Below are positions 35,389 through 45,600 of a stretch of 64,000 nt of DNA, piece by piece. How positions within the stretch are numbered: position 1 is the stretch's first letter; each line of letters starts with the position of its first letter. The DNA is from Bacteroides sp. (GTDB taxonomy: Bacteria; Bacteroidota; Bacteroidia; Bacteroidales; Bacteroidaceae), in assembly GCF_028690125.1 (NCBI RefSeq), contig NZ_JAQVBV010000009.1, positions 1 to 64,000 of the forward strand, given 5' to 3'. Both the position numbers and the translations under genes were made by a program. The notes under the pieces are model-generated. The model worked only from the letters and a program-made list of their open reading frames with translations. It was not told the origin of the DNA and did no database searches.

Positions 35389-37149
35389 ATGTATTTAGAA
35401 AATATTTATTCCCCAAAAGATGTAAAAAAATTATCAGTGAAAGAACTGAATGATTTAAGTGATGAAATTCGTAGTGCACTATTAGAAAAGCTAAGCAAAC
35501 ATGGAGGGCACTTCGGACCTAATTTCGGAATGGTAGAAGCCACGATTGCTTTGCATTATGTATTCAATTCTCCGAAAGATAAAATAGTATTTGATGTGTC
35601 ACACCAAAGCTATGTACATAAGATGCTGACCGGACGAAAAGATGCTTTTCTCAATCCTGCCGAATATGACAAGGTATCCGGTTACACCGAACCGCAAGAA
35701 AGCAAACACGATTTTTTTGTGATCGGTCACACTTCTACTTCTGTAAGTCTGGCGAGCGGATTAGCCAAGGGACGTGACCTGAATGGTGACAATGAAAACA
35801 TTATTGCTGTGATAGGAGATGGTTCGTTGAGTGGTGGTGAGGCTTTCGAAGGGTTAGATTATGCAGCGGAATTAGGAACCAACATGATTATTATCGTTAA
35901 TGACAATCAGATGTCTATTGCTGAAAATCACGGAGGTTTATATAAGAATTTACAAGCTTTACGCGAGAGTAATGGTCAATGTGAGTGCAATTTCTTTAGG
36001 GCGATGGGACTTGATTATATGTATGTAGAAAATGGCAACGATGTGGAAGCTCTAATAATAGCTTTCTCTACAGTGAAAGATATACAGCACCCTATTGTAG
36101 TCCATATCAATACCCTGAAAGGTAAAGGATATGAGCGTGCAGAACAGGATAAAGAGACTTATCATTGGCGTGTTCCGTTCAATATAGAGACCGGAGAACC
36201 AAACATTGATTACGGTCAGGTAGAAGACTACTCGGAAGTAACCGCGCAATATTTGTTGAACAAGATTAAAGAAGATTCACGTGTCGTAGCAATCACTTCG
36301 GGCACTCCTACCGTCATGGGATTTACTCCGGACCGTCGTCTGGAAGCAGGTAAGCAATTCGTAGATGTCGGTATTGCTGAAGAACATGCGGTAGCACTGG
36401 CTTCGGGCATTGCGGCCAACGGAGGAAAGCCTGTCTACGGAGTGTACAGTACGTTCATTCAACGTTCCTACGATCAACTGTCGCAGGATCTTTGTATCAA
36501 CAATAATCCTGCGGTACTGTTAGTATTCTGGGGAACATTATCCGGGATGAATGATGTGACTCACCTTTGTTTCTTCGATATTCCGTTGATTAGCAATATT
36601 CCCAATATAGTCTATTTAGCTCCAACTTGCAAAGAGGAATATCTTTCCATGCTGGAATGGAGTATCCGGCAAAATGAACATCCGGTAGCAATTCGTGTTC
36701 CGGCAACGGAAGTGATTAGCTGCGGTGAGCCAGTCGATACTGATTATAGTGAACTCAATCGTTATAAAGTTACTCACCGTGGTTCGAAGGTAGCTATTCT
36801 TGCTTTAGGTTCATTTTTCGGATTGGGAAAGTCCGTATTATCTTTATTAAAAGAGAAAGCGGGAATTGACGCTACACTGATCAATCCACGTTATATTACA
36901 GGAGTGGATGACAAACTTATGAACGAGTTAAAAATCGATCATAAGCTGGTGATTACTTTAGAAGACGGTGTACTGGACGGAGGCTTCGGCGAGAAAATCG
37001 CCCGCTATTATGGAACTTCGGATATGAAGGTTCTCAATTACGGAGCTAAAAAAGAATTCGTAGACCGTTTCGAATTGCAAGAACTACTTCTTACCAACCA
37101 TTTGACTGACAAACAGATCGTAGAAGATATCAAAAGCCTCATCCCATAA
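35389..37149 (+). CDS. DXS-like thiamine-diphosphate transketolase-family enzyme
   Basis: A 586-residue protein related to 1-deoxy-D-xylulose-5-phosphate synthase, shorter than typical DXS (about 620-640). The ThDP site reads GDGSLSGGEAFEGL and NDNQMSI, the first His region is HGGHFGPNFGMVEATIALH, and the catalytic Glu is in DVGIAEEHAVALASG. Y-S-T-F-I-Q-R-S-Y-D keeps the DXS Arg. However, the DXS segment D-R-A-G-L-V-G is replaced by W-G-T-L-S-G, and the Y-P-R-G segment by V-P-A-T, so two Arg residues that hold glyceraldehyde phosphate in E. coli DXS appear lost. A different acceptor aldehyde is inferred. It stands alone between its own promoter and terminator. Confidence 0.8.
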   Translation: MYLENIYSPKDVKKLSVKELNDLSDEIRSALLEKLSKHGGHFGPNFGMVEATIALHYVFNSPKDKIVFDVSHQSYVHKMLTGRKDAFLNPAEYDKVSGYTEPQESKHDFFVIGHTSTSVSLASGLAKGRDLNGDNENIIAVIGDGSLSGGEAFEGLDYAAELGTNMIIIVNDNQMSIAENHGGLYKNLQALRESNGQCECNFFRAMGLDYMYVENGNDVEALIIAFSTVKDIQHPIVVHINTLKGKGYERAEQDKETYHWRVPFNIETGEPNIDYGQVEDYSEVTAQYLLNKIKEDSRVVAITSGTPTVMGFTPDRRLEAGKQFVDVGIAEEHAVALASGIAANGGKPVYGVYSTFIQRSYDQLSQDLCINNNPAVLLVFWGTLSGMNDVTHLCFFDIPLISNIPNIVYLAPTCKEEYLSMLEWSIRQNEHPVAIRVPATEVISCGEPVDTDYSELNRYKVTHRGSKVAILALGSFFGLGKSVLSLLKEKAGIDATLINPRYITGVDDKLMNELKIDHKLVITLEDGVLDGGFGEKIARYYGTSDMKVLNYGAKKEFVDRFELQELLLTNHLTDKQIVEDIKSLIP

Positions 37150-37209
37150 GCGACTCATTACTTTTGATTGGAAGCTCTCATGCAAACAGAGCCTCTGATT
37201 ACTCCCAAG

Positions 37210-37246
37210 CAGAGCGTCTATTTACCACAAGACGCTCTGTTTTTTT
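37210..37246 (+). terminator. Rho-independent terminator of the DXS-like gene
   Basis: Arms CAGAGCGTCT (37210-37219) and AGACGCTCTG (37230-37239) form a perfect 10-bp stem followed by TTTTTTT at 37240-37246. Confidence 0.88.
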
Positions 37247-37271
37247 CAATCTGAAATATAATAAGGAAGAG

Positions 37272-37904
37272 CTATTTTCTTTCGTCCTTTTTTTGACTAA
37301 AAATCAACTTCCCTCTTTGACTGATGGTCCACAAACCATTTTCGATTCTTACATTCTTTGTGTCATCATCTTCTACGTTCCAAGCAGATCCACCGGAAGG
37401 CAAGCTACGCCTATCCAAAATTTCATTAGGGTTACCATTTGAAAAGAAAAGTTCCACTTGCGCAGAGTCGGGACTAAAAACAATAAAAGTAGAAGCATTA
37501 CTTCCATCCACGTCTTCCGTACGAATTCCTTTTTCAAAAACACGAATGCAATCTTTCAATACTTCACACCATACATATCCGGCCGAACCGATACATCCAT
37601 GCTCGTCACGGTCACCTCCCAAAAGAGTTTGATCACGTGAAGAAACCGCTATTTTAGTAGCTGACATCCCTTTCGTATAACTTCCATTATAATACACCGT
37701 AGCAGTATCTTCTAGCAGTATCCCGTTTGGAGTATCCCGTTCAGCATTCAATGTGCTGAACTGTAAAGTATCACCAGATTGAGTAACAATAGCCAAGGTA
37801 TTCATTGTAGCATCAGATATCACTCCCTTCACACTCACTTGTTTGGGTGCACAAGCAACCACCCCCAGCAGACATATCCCCGCCATTACGTTTAGATATT
37901 TCAT
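37272..37904 (-). CDS. Lipoprotein of unknown function
   Basis: A 210-residue lipoprotein: the signal peptide ends in a lipobox with Cys at residue 18 (VVACAP). The first half (about 25-85) is a small beta domain that resembles a META/OB-like strand-rich fold. The middle carries the motif HGCIGSAGYVWCEVLKDCIR, with three Cys, seen in secreted proteins of several bacteria. The C-terminal part ends in a strand-rich segment with WTISQRGKL. I cannot assign a function. It converges with the DXS-like gene across the terminator at 37210-37246. Confidence 0.68.
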   Translation of the reverse strand: MKYLNVMAGICLLGVVACAPKQVSVKGVISDATMNTLAIVTQSGDTLQFSTLNAERDTPNGILLEDTATVYYNGSYTKGMSATKIAVSSRDQTLLGGDRDEHGCIGSAGYVWCEVLKDCIRVFEKGIRTEDVDGSNASTFIVFSPDSAQVELFFSNGNPNEILDRRSLPSGGSAWNVEDDDTKNVRIENGLWTISQRGKLIFSQKKDERK

Positions 37905-38122
37905 AATCGTTATAAGTTTAAATTAAAGAATGGCTGCAAGTTACAAACAATTCCTAACATAAGCAATCATTTCGGTGAATCACTAACTGATATAAAAGAG
38001 ATAGCTGCCACATTTACTTATTTGGGTGCCATTCCTCATTTTAATAATATTTACGTCATATAATTATATCTATTTCAGTATAGGTTCTGAACTAACTATA
38101 AAAAAAATAAAGTGATACGTTA

Positions 38123-39760
38123 TTACTCCACCACTATTCGTGGAGTATACAATTCCTCAAAGTCCGTTTTATTAATCCCGGTTATTGTTACGGGTAAATA
38201 GCCGACAGTGATAACTATTTTCCCATCTACAACCTTCATTTTTTGTACTCTTCCAAAAATATCTGTCACGATTATTTTTTTAGTATGTTGCAAGTGCAAA
38301 GTTTCTTCTTTACTTTCTTTTTCCACCCACAAGCACATTTGAGTCTTTCCTTTGTTATCGTATGCAAAACCATAGGTCGAACCTATATATTTACCAATAG
38401 GAGTAGCATATCTGTAGTTGTTTATCATATTAGAATATGCGATGCCAGACGGCTTCACACTAAGCGACTCATTAAATCTAAGAATACCGAAAAAAGATTC
38501 CGGGTTATGAAATCCAAAGGGCTCGTCGGCTATCTCATACCAGAATACCTTCTTGGCCCCATAATATAGATGTAATAAATAAGTTCTTACCAAATAAGCA
38601 GCTTGCTCATATTCTGTGACAGGTACATAATGGTTAGGTTCTCCATTACTCTTAAAAGTACTCCACCCCACTTCCGTAACCCACATTTCTGTGGGTACTT
38701 TCATCTCCCTCAGCTTACTCTTATTTTCATTATAATAACCCGATGCAAACCTTTCTGTTTCAGGATATCTTTTTTGATTAACATAAGGATGAATAGCAAT
38801 GACATCAATGTAAGAAGCAGCTCCTCTTTCATTTACAAAATATTCAATCCACTCCCCTTCACCCTGCCACATTAATTGAATGGATGAGTCTATAGTACGG
38901 ATTGAATCACTCATCTGCTTAATAAGATCTGCAAAAGGTTTTCCCCAACCCTGTGGCCGCCACTGTTGTCCTTCAGGATGTGGCCAACGTTTCGACCATC
39001 CACCAAAATTATTAGGTTCATTTTGCGACTCAAACACAGAGAAATGTCCTTTAGTTAATTCCACATATTTCTTTAAAATAGATATATCCTCATCCCATGT
39101 CCAGATATTTTTTTCATTCTGTACACCGTCAAATGAGTTTATATATCCAAATAAATTGAGCCAGCAAATATGATGACTATCCAAATAATCCAGATCAGGA
39201 TCACTTTTTAGTCCATCTTCAACAACTTTCTTCCAATTACTCTCATCACGCACCCAAGCAATGCCCAGCTTTTGTTGCACTGCTCCGATCTTCCATTTCT
39301 TATAATCATATCTGGTGTAATGTCCACAAATACCAAAAGGAGAGTCCCAGTCTTTCTTTGTGAGAGTCACGTTCGGAATAATTCCAAATCCTTGTTCGAG
39401 AGTATCTGTCTTGGTTGCGGATGTAGCAATCACCTTTAGAGTATAATAACCAAGATTCTTTTGTTTCAGCGGATAGTAAATAGTGGAATTATCTTTTTCA
39501 TTCATAAAATACGATTTCCGGCTCAATATTTTCCGATCTGTATCCAACAGTTCCAATGTCACTTCCCTACAGGAATCCTCCACTTGTATAAAAACAGTTC
39601 CTTTTTCTTTAGCATGATAAAGTGCTCCGGGTTGATCAAAGGTTATTTTTATCGGGAACAGATCTTCTTTCTGCACATTAGCGGTTACGTTAATACTGTA
39701 TAGCATAAATGTACCCAAAAGGCATAGAATCACTTCCATCTTAAACATTGTGTTTCTCAT
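38123..39760 (-). CDS. Secreted clan GH-A-type glycoside hydrolase
   Basis: About 545 residues from the ATG at 39760; a further upstream ATG would fall at the transcription start predicted from the -7 box at 39792-39799. It has a signal segment (about residues 6-27), a beta-sandwich (about 30-135) and a (beta/alpha)8 barrel (about 140-450). The acid/base Glu is in FESQNEPNNF (N-E-P), the nucleophile Glu in MWVTEVGWS, as in GH39 and GH5-like families. A C-terminal beta-domain follows. The substrate is unknown; distant similarity to GH39 or the Asl1-like group is likely. It lies upstream of and divergent from the second sensor kinase, a possible sensor-target pair. Confidence 0.78.
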   Translation of the reverse strand: MRNTMFKMEVILCLLGTFMLYSINVTANVQKEDLFPIKITFDQPGALYHAKEKGTVFIQVEDSCREVTLELLDTDRKILSRKSYFMNEKDNSTIYYPLKQKNLGYYTLKVIATSATKTDTLEQGFGIIPNVTLTKKDWDSPFGICGHYTRYDYKKWKIGAVQQKLGIAWVRDESNWKKVVEDGLKSDPDLDYLDSHHICWLNLFGYINSFDGVQNEKNIWTWDEDISILKKYVELTKGHFSVFESQNEPNNFGGWSKRWPHPEGQQWRPQGWGKPFADLIKQMSDSIRTIDSSIQLMWQGEGEWIEYFVNERGAASYIDVIAIHPYVNQKRYPETERFASGYYNENKSKLREMKVPTEMWVTEVGWSTFKSNGEPNHYVPVTEYEQAAYLVRTYLLHLYYGAKKVFWYEIADEPFGFHNPESFFGILRFNESLSVKPSGIAYSNMINNYRYATPIGKYIGSTYGFAYDNKGKTQMCLWVEKESKEETLHLQHTKKIIVTDIFGRVQKMKVVDGKIVITVGYLPVTITGINKTDFEELYTPRIVVE

Positions 39761-39791
39761 ATTCAAATTGCTTTCGTTACACATAAAAGTA

Positions 39792-39952
39792 CAAAGCTAC
39801 AAAATACCATGTATTTTACTACAATCTCCCATTATATTTATAAAATTGTATCTGAAGAGTAAAATGAAGGAGAAAATGTCTATGCCACAAATGGAAATCG
39901 GTAAATCTAATCTAAATAATGGTGGCTCATCTACAGTTTAAACTTATCTTTG
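39792..39952. promoter_or_regulatory. Divergent promoters between the glycosidase and the HAD remnant/kinase
   Basis: Minus strand TAGCTTTG (complement of 39792-39799) for the glycosidase. Plus strand TATCTTTG at 39945-39952, 23 bases before the ATG of the HAD remnant and 178 before the kinase start, for the transcript that reaches the kinase. No other gene between. Confidence 0.6.
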
Positions 39953-39974
39953 CAGCATAAAATAACTGTTTAAT

Positions 39975-40118
39975 ATGATAAAGAATATAGTATTTGATTT
40001 GGGTAGAATGATTGCAGATATGAACCGCGACAAAAATTTTCAGGATTTCATTGAAATAGGAGTAAAAGATACGTATACTCGCTTGGACAGATATCATCAG
40101 AACTATTTTTGCTCATGA
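39975..40118 (+). pseudogene. N-terminal remnant of a HAD-family hydrolase
   Basis: A 47-residue open frame that begins MIKNIVFDLGRMIADMNRDK, the motif-I start of HAD phosphatases (D-L-G-G-V-I-x-D in family members), and continues KEIGVKD-like and RLDRYHQ, typical of beta-phosphoglucomutase-like HADs. It ends at TGA 40116-40118, and the rest of the HAD gene is absent. It has an intact promoter, and the kinase gene starts 11 bases later, so kinase sequence probably replaced the remainder of the gene. The catalytic second Asp of DxD is missing (D-L-G). It could still be translated as a leader peptide coupled to the kinase. Confidence 0.75.
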
Positions 40119-40129
40119 TTCACTAAGTT

Positions 40130-42514
40130 ATGAAATTTGTTTATCCAAAATATAAATACATATTTATTATTATTTGTCTGATAATCACTTTTATATGTGG
40201 ATACAACTTTAAACGGTGGTATTTGACAAATAATAAGGTAGAGAAATATATTTCTCTCATATATTCTTTCTCCGAGAATGAGATTGGCTATAAAAAATTT
40301 GAGGAACTTATCAAGCAGGAATTCAGGAAGCAAGGGATTGAACCGGTTTTCAATAGATTTTATCTTGATTGTAATAAAGCTGATCAAAAAACAGAGATAG
40401 GAGATGTGAGAAAGTATCTTGAAAATATCAAGAACAAACCGGCAGATCTTATCCTGACAGTAGGTGATCAATCTACCAACGCTTTATTATTAACCGGACA
40501 CCGGCTTCTTTCCTCCATTCCGGTAATAGCTTGTAATGTACATTTTCCTGATGAAAAACTCCTTGAAAAATATAAGACCAGAAAAATATATGTATTACGT
40601 GACTCTCCGGACTTTAAACGTAATATCGAATTTATCAAATCACTGCAACCCCAAAAAAGTATAGAAATTATTTATAACATTGATTTAACTCCACTTGCAC
40701 GTCAATCCTTTGACTTATTAACCCATATTGTTGATAGAAAAAACGTACGTTTTCTAAGTCCCCAATCAGCATTTACCATTGAACGTGATTATAAAGAAAT
40801 AAGAAAAATGATTGAGTATTATTGTCTGATGCCGGCAGTAACTAATCATAATAAAAAGGAAGATTTAATCATTAGTCTCTATCCTTTTCAATACATTAAA
40901 AACAATTCTTTACTTTCTATGATGGATAAATTAAAATCAGACCAAGAGAAAAGAGTGTTTTTACTCGACAAATTCGATTTAGCAGCACTTCCGATAGTCA
41001 ATGCTTTAAATATACCTTCTTTTAGCTGTTCAGACAAAGGATTTGGAGAAGGAACTAAGATTGTAGGAGGTTATATGGCTACTAAAGAAATCTCCGCCCG
41101 AACTGCGGTCGATCTGGCAGTTCGGCTATTTAATAAAGACAAGATTGGTATAATTAAAATAAGAGATTTAGAAAAAGAATATGTGTTAGACTGGACTTAT
41201 TTTTCAATTTACACCGATTATGACATTAAGAATGCATCTTCTAACGTACGTATTATTAATTATTCTTTTCATGATCGCTACCGTAAGGAACTTTATTTTT
41301 TTATCGGATTATTCAGTCTTGCATTTATCCTTATATCTATTATATTGCTACGTATTTACCGACGTTCGCTGATAGAACAAAAAAATCTAAAGATTCTTCA
41401 GAAAGCTCATAAGCGCTTGACTCTTTCTACAGATGGAGGTCAAATTTCACTTTGGAATATGCATATGGGAGAAATCGAGTTTGATGATCTTTTTGTTCGC
41501 CTGACAGGGTTGGAGCAACGACGGTTCACACAAACTGATTTCTTTAAGTATGTGCATCCTGACGATTTTCAACCATTAAAATCTTTTCACGAAACATTAC
41601 ACAAGTCTCCAAGCATACAAATACAACGCATACGGTTCTGTTTCAATGATAAAAATGGCTATCAATGGTATGAGTTCCGATACCGTAGCCTGACAGATGC
41701 ACAAGGTGAAATGATGCTAGTTGGTATTATGCAAAATATTCAAGAACTTGTAGAACGTGAACACCAACTAATTTTAGCTAAGGAAATAGCAGAGAAAGCT
41801 GAATTGAAACAATCATTTCTCAATAACATAAGTCATGAAATTCGTACTCCACTTAATGCCATTGTGGGATTCACTAATTTACTGGTAGAAAGTGGCGACG
41901 AGATAGATCAGGATGAAAAGAAAAGTATGCTTGAGATTATTAACCATAATAATGAATTACTTTTAAAGCTCATTAATGATGTATTGGAAATATCCCATTT
42001 AGATTCCGGTAACATGGATTTTGATATAAAAGAATGGGATGTGACAAAAATTATCAAAGAAATATACTATAAATATAAGCCATTAATCCAATCTTGCTTG
42101 CAGTTCCATCTTGATTTGGATGAAACAGTTACTTTGCCTGTAAACATAGACCGTTCACGTCTCATCCAGGTTATTTCTAACTTCTTGAATAACGCGAACA
42201 AGTTTACCCGGAATGGAAATATTACATTGGGATGCGAAATAGGCCCGGCACATAATGAGGTCTCCATCTACGTGAAAGATAGTGGCAAAGGGATTGACAA
42301 AAAGGAACTTATGATGATTTTTAACCGTTTTTATAAAAGTGATGAATTTGGACAAGGAAGTGGACTCGGACTTCCTATATGTAAGGTCATTATTGAGAAA
42401 CTATCAGGACGAATAGAAGTACATTCAGAAGTTGGGAAAGGTAGCTGCTTTACCATAATTCTATCTTTAGCAAAGAAAGAGAGCCACAAGAACAAGAGGT
42501 TTTGCGAGTATTAG
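40130..42514 (+). CDS. Sensor histidine kinase with ABC-substrate-binding-like sensor domain
   Basis: A 794-residue membrane kinase. A short N-terminal anchor (about residues 10-26) precedes a periplasmic substrate-binding-like domain (PADLILTVGDQSTNALLL, IPVIACNVHFPDEKLL) and a second membrane segment (about 390-412). A PAS-like region follows, then HisKA with FLNNISHEIRTPLNAIVGF and HATPase with DSGKGIDKK and GSGLGLPICK, ending shortly after GKGSCFTIILS. Unlike the kinase at 20533-23307 it has no receiver domain. Its output is unknown; no response regulator is next to it. Right after the HAD remnant, with the glycosidase divergent. Confidence 0.92.
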   Translation: MKFVYPKYKYIFIIICLIITFICGYNFKRWYLTNNKVEKYISLIYSFSENEIGYKKFEELIKQEFRKQGIEPVFNRFYLDCNKADQKTEIGDVRKYLENIKNKPADLILTVGDQSTNALLLTGHRLLSSIPVIACNVHFPDEKLLEKYKTRKIYVLRDSPDFKRNIEFIKSLQPQKSIEIIYNIDLTPLARQSFDLLTHIVDRKNVRFLSPQSAFTIERDYKEIRKMIEYYCLMPAVTNHNKKEDLIISLYPFQYIKNNSLLSMMDKLKSDQEKRVFLLDKFDLAALPIVNALNIPSFSCSDKGFGEGTKIVGGYMATKEISARTAVDLAVRLFNKDKIGIIKIRDLEKEYVLDWTYFSIYTDYDIKNASSNVRIINYSFHDRYRKELYFFIGLFSLAFILISIILLRIYRRSLIEQKNLKILQKAHKRLTLSTDGGQISLWNMHMGEIEFDDLFVRLTGLEQRRFTQTDFFKYVHPDDFQPLKSFHETLHKSPSIQIQRIRFCFNDKNGYQWYEFRYRSLTDAQGEMMLVGIMQNIQELVEREHQLILAKEIAEKAELKQSFLNNISHEIRTPLNAIVGFTNLLVESGDEIDQDEKKSMLEIINHNNELLLKLINDVLEISHLDSGNMDFDIKEWDVTKIIKEIYYKYKPLIQSCLQFHLDLDETVTLPVNIDRSRLIQVISNFLNNANKFTRNGNITLGCEIGPAHNEVSIYVKDSGKGIDKKELMMIFNRFYKSDEFGQGSGLGLPICKVIIEKLSGRIEVHSEVGKGSCFTIILSLAKKESHKNKRFCEY

Positions 42515-42561
42515 AAAAGTAAAAAAACGCACAAACAGACTAATCTTTTAATAAATACCAA

Positions 42562-42606
42562 GTGTGGATTCTACCGGCTCAAAAGAGAATTCGGCAAAAT
42601 CCACAC
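42562..42606. repeat. Inverted repeat between convergent genes
   Basis: Arms GTGTGGATT (42562-42570) and AATCCACAC (42598-42606) with a shorter inner pairing (CCG with CGG). No T run follows on either side. It lies between the kinase stop (42514) and the tricorn-protease stop (42644), so it may end transcripts in both directions. Confidence 0.5.
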
Positions 42607-42643
42607 CTTACAGATATAGTATAAAGATTCGTAAAATGAGATT

Positions 42644-45600
42644 CTACTTTTTCAATCCGTCTACCTCTTTTAAGAGTTCATCTACAGCTGCTCTCAATTG
42701 TGTATCTTCACCCTTAACCACTTTTTCCGGATTATTAGCTACTTTGATATCCGGCTCCAATTGGCTATTTTCCAAATAACTGGCGTCTGGCAAACGATAC
42801 CCTATAATAGGAATACCAAAAACTAATGAAGGATCTTGCAAAGTTTCCCAAGATACACTAGTCATTGTGCCGGGAACAGGCATTCCGACAAGTTTGCCTA
42901 TATTACGATAATTATACACCCAAGGAGTACCATGGGCGTTTGAATAGTTAGCTTCGCACTGCAACATAATAGAAGGTTTATTCCAACGACGACTAGGCAT
43001 ATCACAGGCCTCACGTCCACGAACTACTTGAGTAAAGTATTTCTGTCCGCTGAAAAGGATTTCAATGTCTTCGTGCAGACGACCGCCGCCATTGAAACGG
43101 GTATCAATCACAATTCCCTCACAATTATTATACTTGCCTAAGATATCCGAATAAACAGTACGGAAACTATCATCTCCCATAGACTCAATATGAACATATC
43201 CCAATCGTCCGTTCGACCATTTTTCAACATCTGCTGCACGCTGTTTTACCCATCGATCATATAGTAATCCGTTTAATTGTCCACTCGTAATAGGCATCAC
43301 CACCTCATCCCAGCGTTCTTTACTTTGCGGATTATAAATTGAAACCAATGTTTTCTTCCTGGCCTGATTGTTCAGTAGATTAGTTATATTATTATCAGAA
43401 GTAATCTCGTCGCCATTAATCTTTTCTATTATACATCCGGCTTTGACCTTAGTACGAGAATGATCGAACGGACCTTTTTCAATGATCTCGGCAATCTGTA
43501 TTCCCTTTCCCTGATAATTCCAGTCGAACAATAAACCCAGATTAGAAGTCACATCTCCATTACCTTTCGGATAATAGCGTCCTCCGGTATGTGATACGTT
43601 AAGTTCACCCAACCATTCACTTAACAATTCTGCAAAATCATAATTATTGTCGATATGTGGAAGAAATTTACGATAAGTAGCAGTCATTTTATCCCACTCC
43701 ACTCCATGCATATTGATATTATAAAAGCGCTTTTGTTGTTGCTTATACACATGGTCGAACATAGCTTCCCGTTCAGCTGCCAAATCCATCCTCATTTCAG
43801 CCTGATAACTAATTGATTTCAGGGCATCCGACTTAGCATCCATCTTTTGCATATTTCTACTACCCAACAAGAATATATTCCCATCTTTATCCAACATTAA
43901 AGATGTCCATCCGGAGTTCAGCTTATGTAAACGTTTTGTATCCTTTTCACGAAGATTCATTTTCCACAGATCATACCCTTCTTCAAAAGCCGAGAAATAA
44001 TAAAGGTTTTCTCCATCTTTCGACAGAATGGCACTACCCAAATTAGAAGAATTAGGTGTAAGACGTACAATACGATCTTCAATCCCATTAAGTTCTACAA
44101 CAATATCTTTTTTATCATCCTTTCTTTCTTCGGTTTTATCCTTCTCCTTATCTTCGTCCTTTTTCTTGTCTCCTTCCTTATCTTTTTCCTTCGCTTTTTT
44201 CTGCTCCTTCTCAAAGTCTTTAAGAAGTTCAAAGTCCTCTTTATTCAGGCGGTAACGATCATAAGCATCTTGATTTAAAAATACCAGCATAACATCTTGT
44301 TGTGATCCCCAGGAAGCATGTGCACGCATGCCATATCGCTCGGTCTGGAATAAAATTGCATTTCCATCAAGTACCCACCGTGGAGAACCGCTGATATATC
44401 CGCTATTAGTCAGATTAGTGATATCTCCACCCTGAGCACTAACAATACCTATATCCGAATAAGGATCATGACGGTTTCCAATAAATTCAAGGGTAAACCA
44501 TTTACCATCGGGCGACCATTCATAATCAAAACCACCACCTGTATTAAACCATGTTGAGCCATCGGTAACTTGACGTACCTTTTTTGTTTCCAGATTAAGC
44601 ACCATCAATCGGATACGGTCTTCAATAAAAGCCAACTCTTTACCATCCGGCGAATATTGAGGAAAAGTACGTTCTACTGTTTTCGATGGAAGTAATACTT
44701 CCTCTTCAATAAGAGTCGCATTAGGAAAATTAACTTCTTCTTTACGGGCTATTTTAGCTGTAAAAAGCTGCCAGTTCCCATCCCGTTCACTAGCATAAAC
44801 CAATGTTCGATTGTCCGGAGCAAAGGAAACAGCCGACTCACTCACTGGGGTATTTGTGATTTGTTTGGTGGTACCATATTCTGTTGATGTAACGAAAACA
44901 TCGCCACGCACAATAAAAGCGACTTGTTTTCCATCCGCTGATACACTGACAGAAGTAGCTCCCTGAGAAAACCTCAGGGAAGCAAGTTGTGGTTCATCAT
45001 CACGAACCAATTCAACCATTACTTTATTCGGGCGAGCATTCGCTTCCTGCGTATAAAGTTCCCCATCATATGTATAACATAAAGTTCCTTTATCACTCAC
45101 TGACAAAAAACGTACCGGGTGTGTACGAAAGTCCGTAATAGCCTTCACTTTCTGATAATCACTCAAGGAAAAAGAATAGACATTAAACGATCCTCCGTCA
45201 CGTTCACTCAAAAAGTAAACAGAATTTCCATCCGGAGCAAAAGCCGGGTCGCGGTCTTCTCCTTCCCGATTTGTCAGGTTCGTATGCTTTCCGGTCCGAA
45301 CATCGTACAACCAAAGATCCCTCGTAATGGAAGAAGTGTGATGTTTTCTCCATTCATTCTCAAAACCTTTTTGATCCTGATACAGAAAACTATTACCCGT
45401 TTTATCAAAACAAACCCGTTCGGCAGGAGTTGCCAACACTTGTTCCGTCTGTCCTCCTTGTGCAGAGACTTTATATAATTCCGTCATTGCTCCGGATGGA
45501 AACAAAGCACTACTTGCAGGGTCTTGAATAGAAGCTGAGAAAAGTACAAACTTACCATCGGAAGTAAAAGCCGAAGGAATTTCAGAAGCAGAATGACTAG

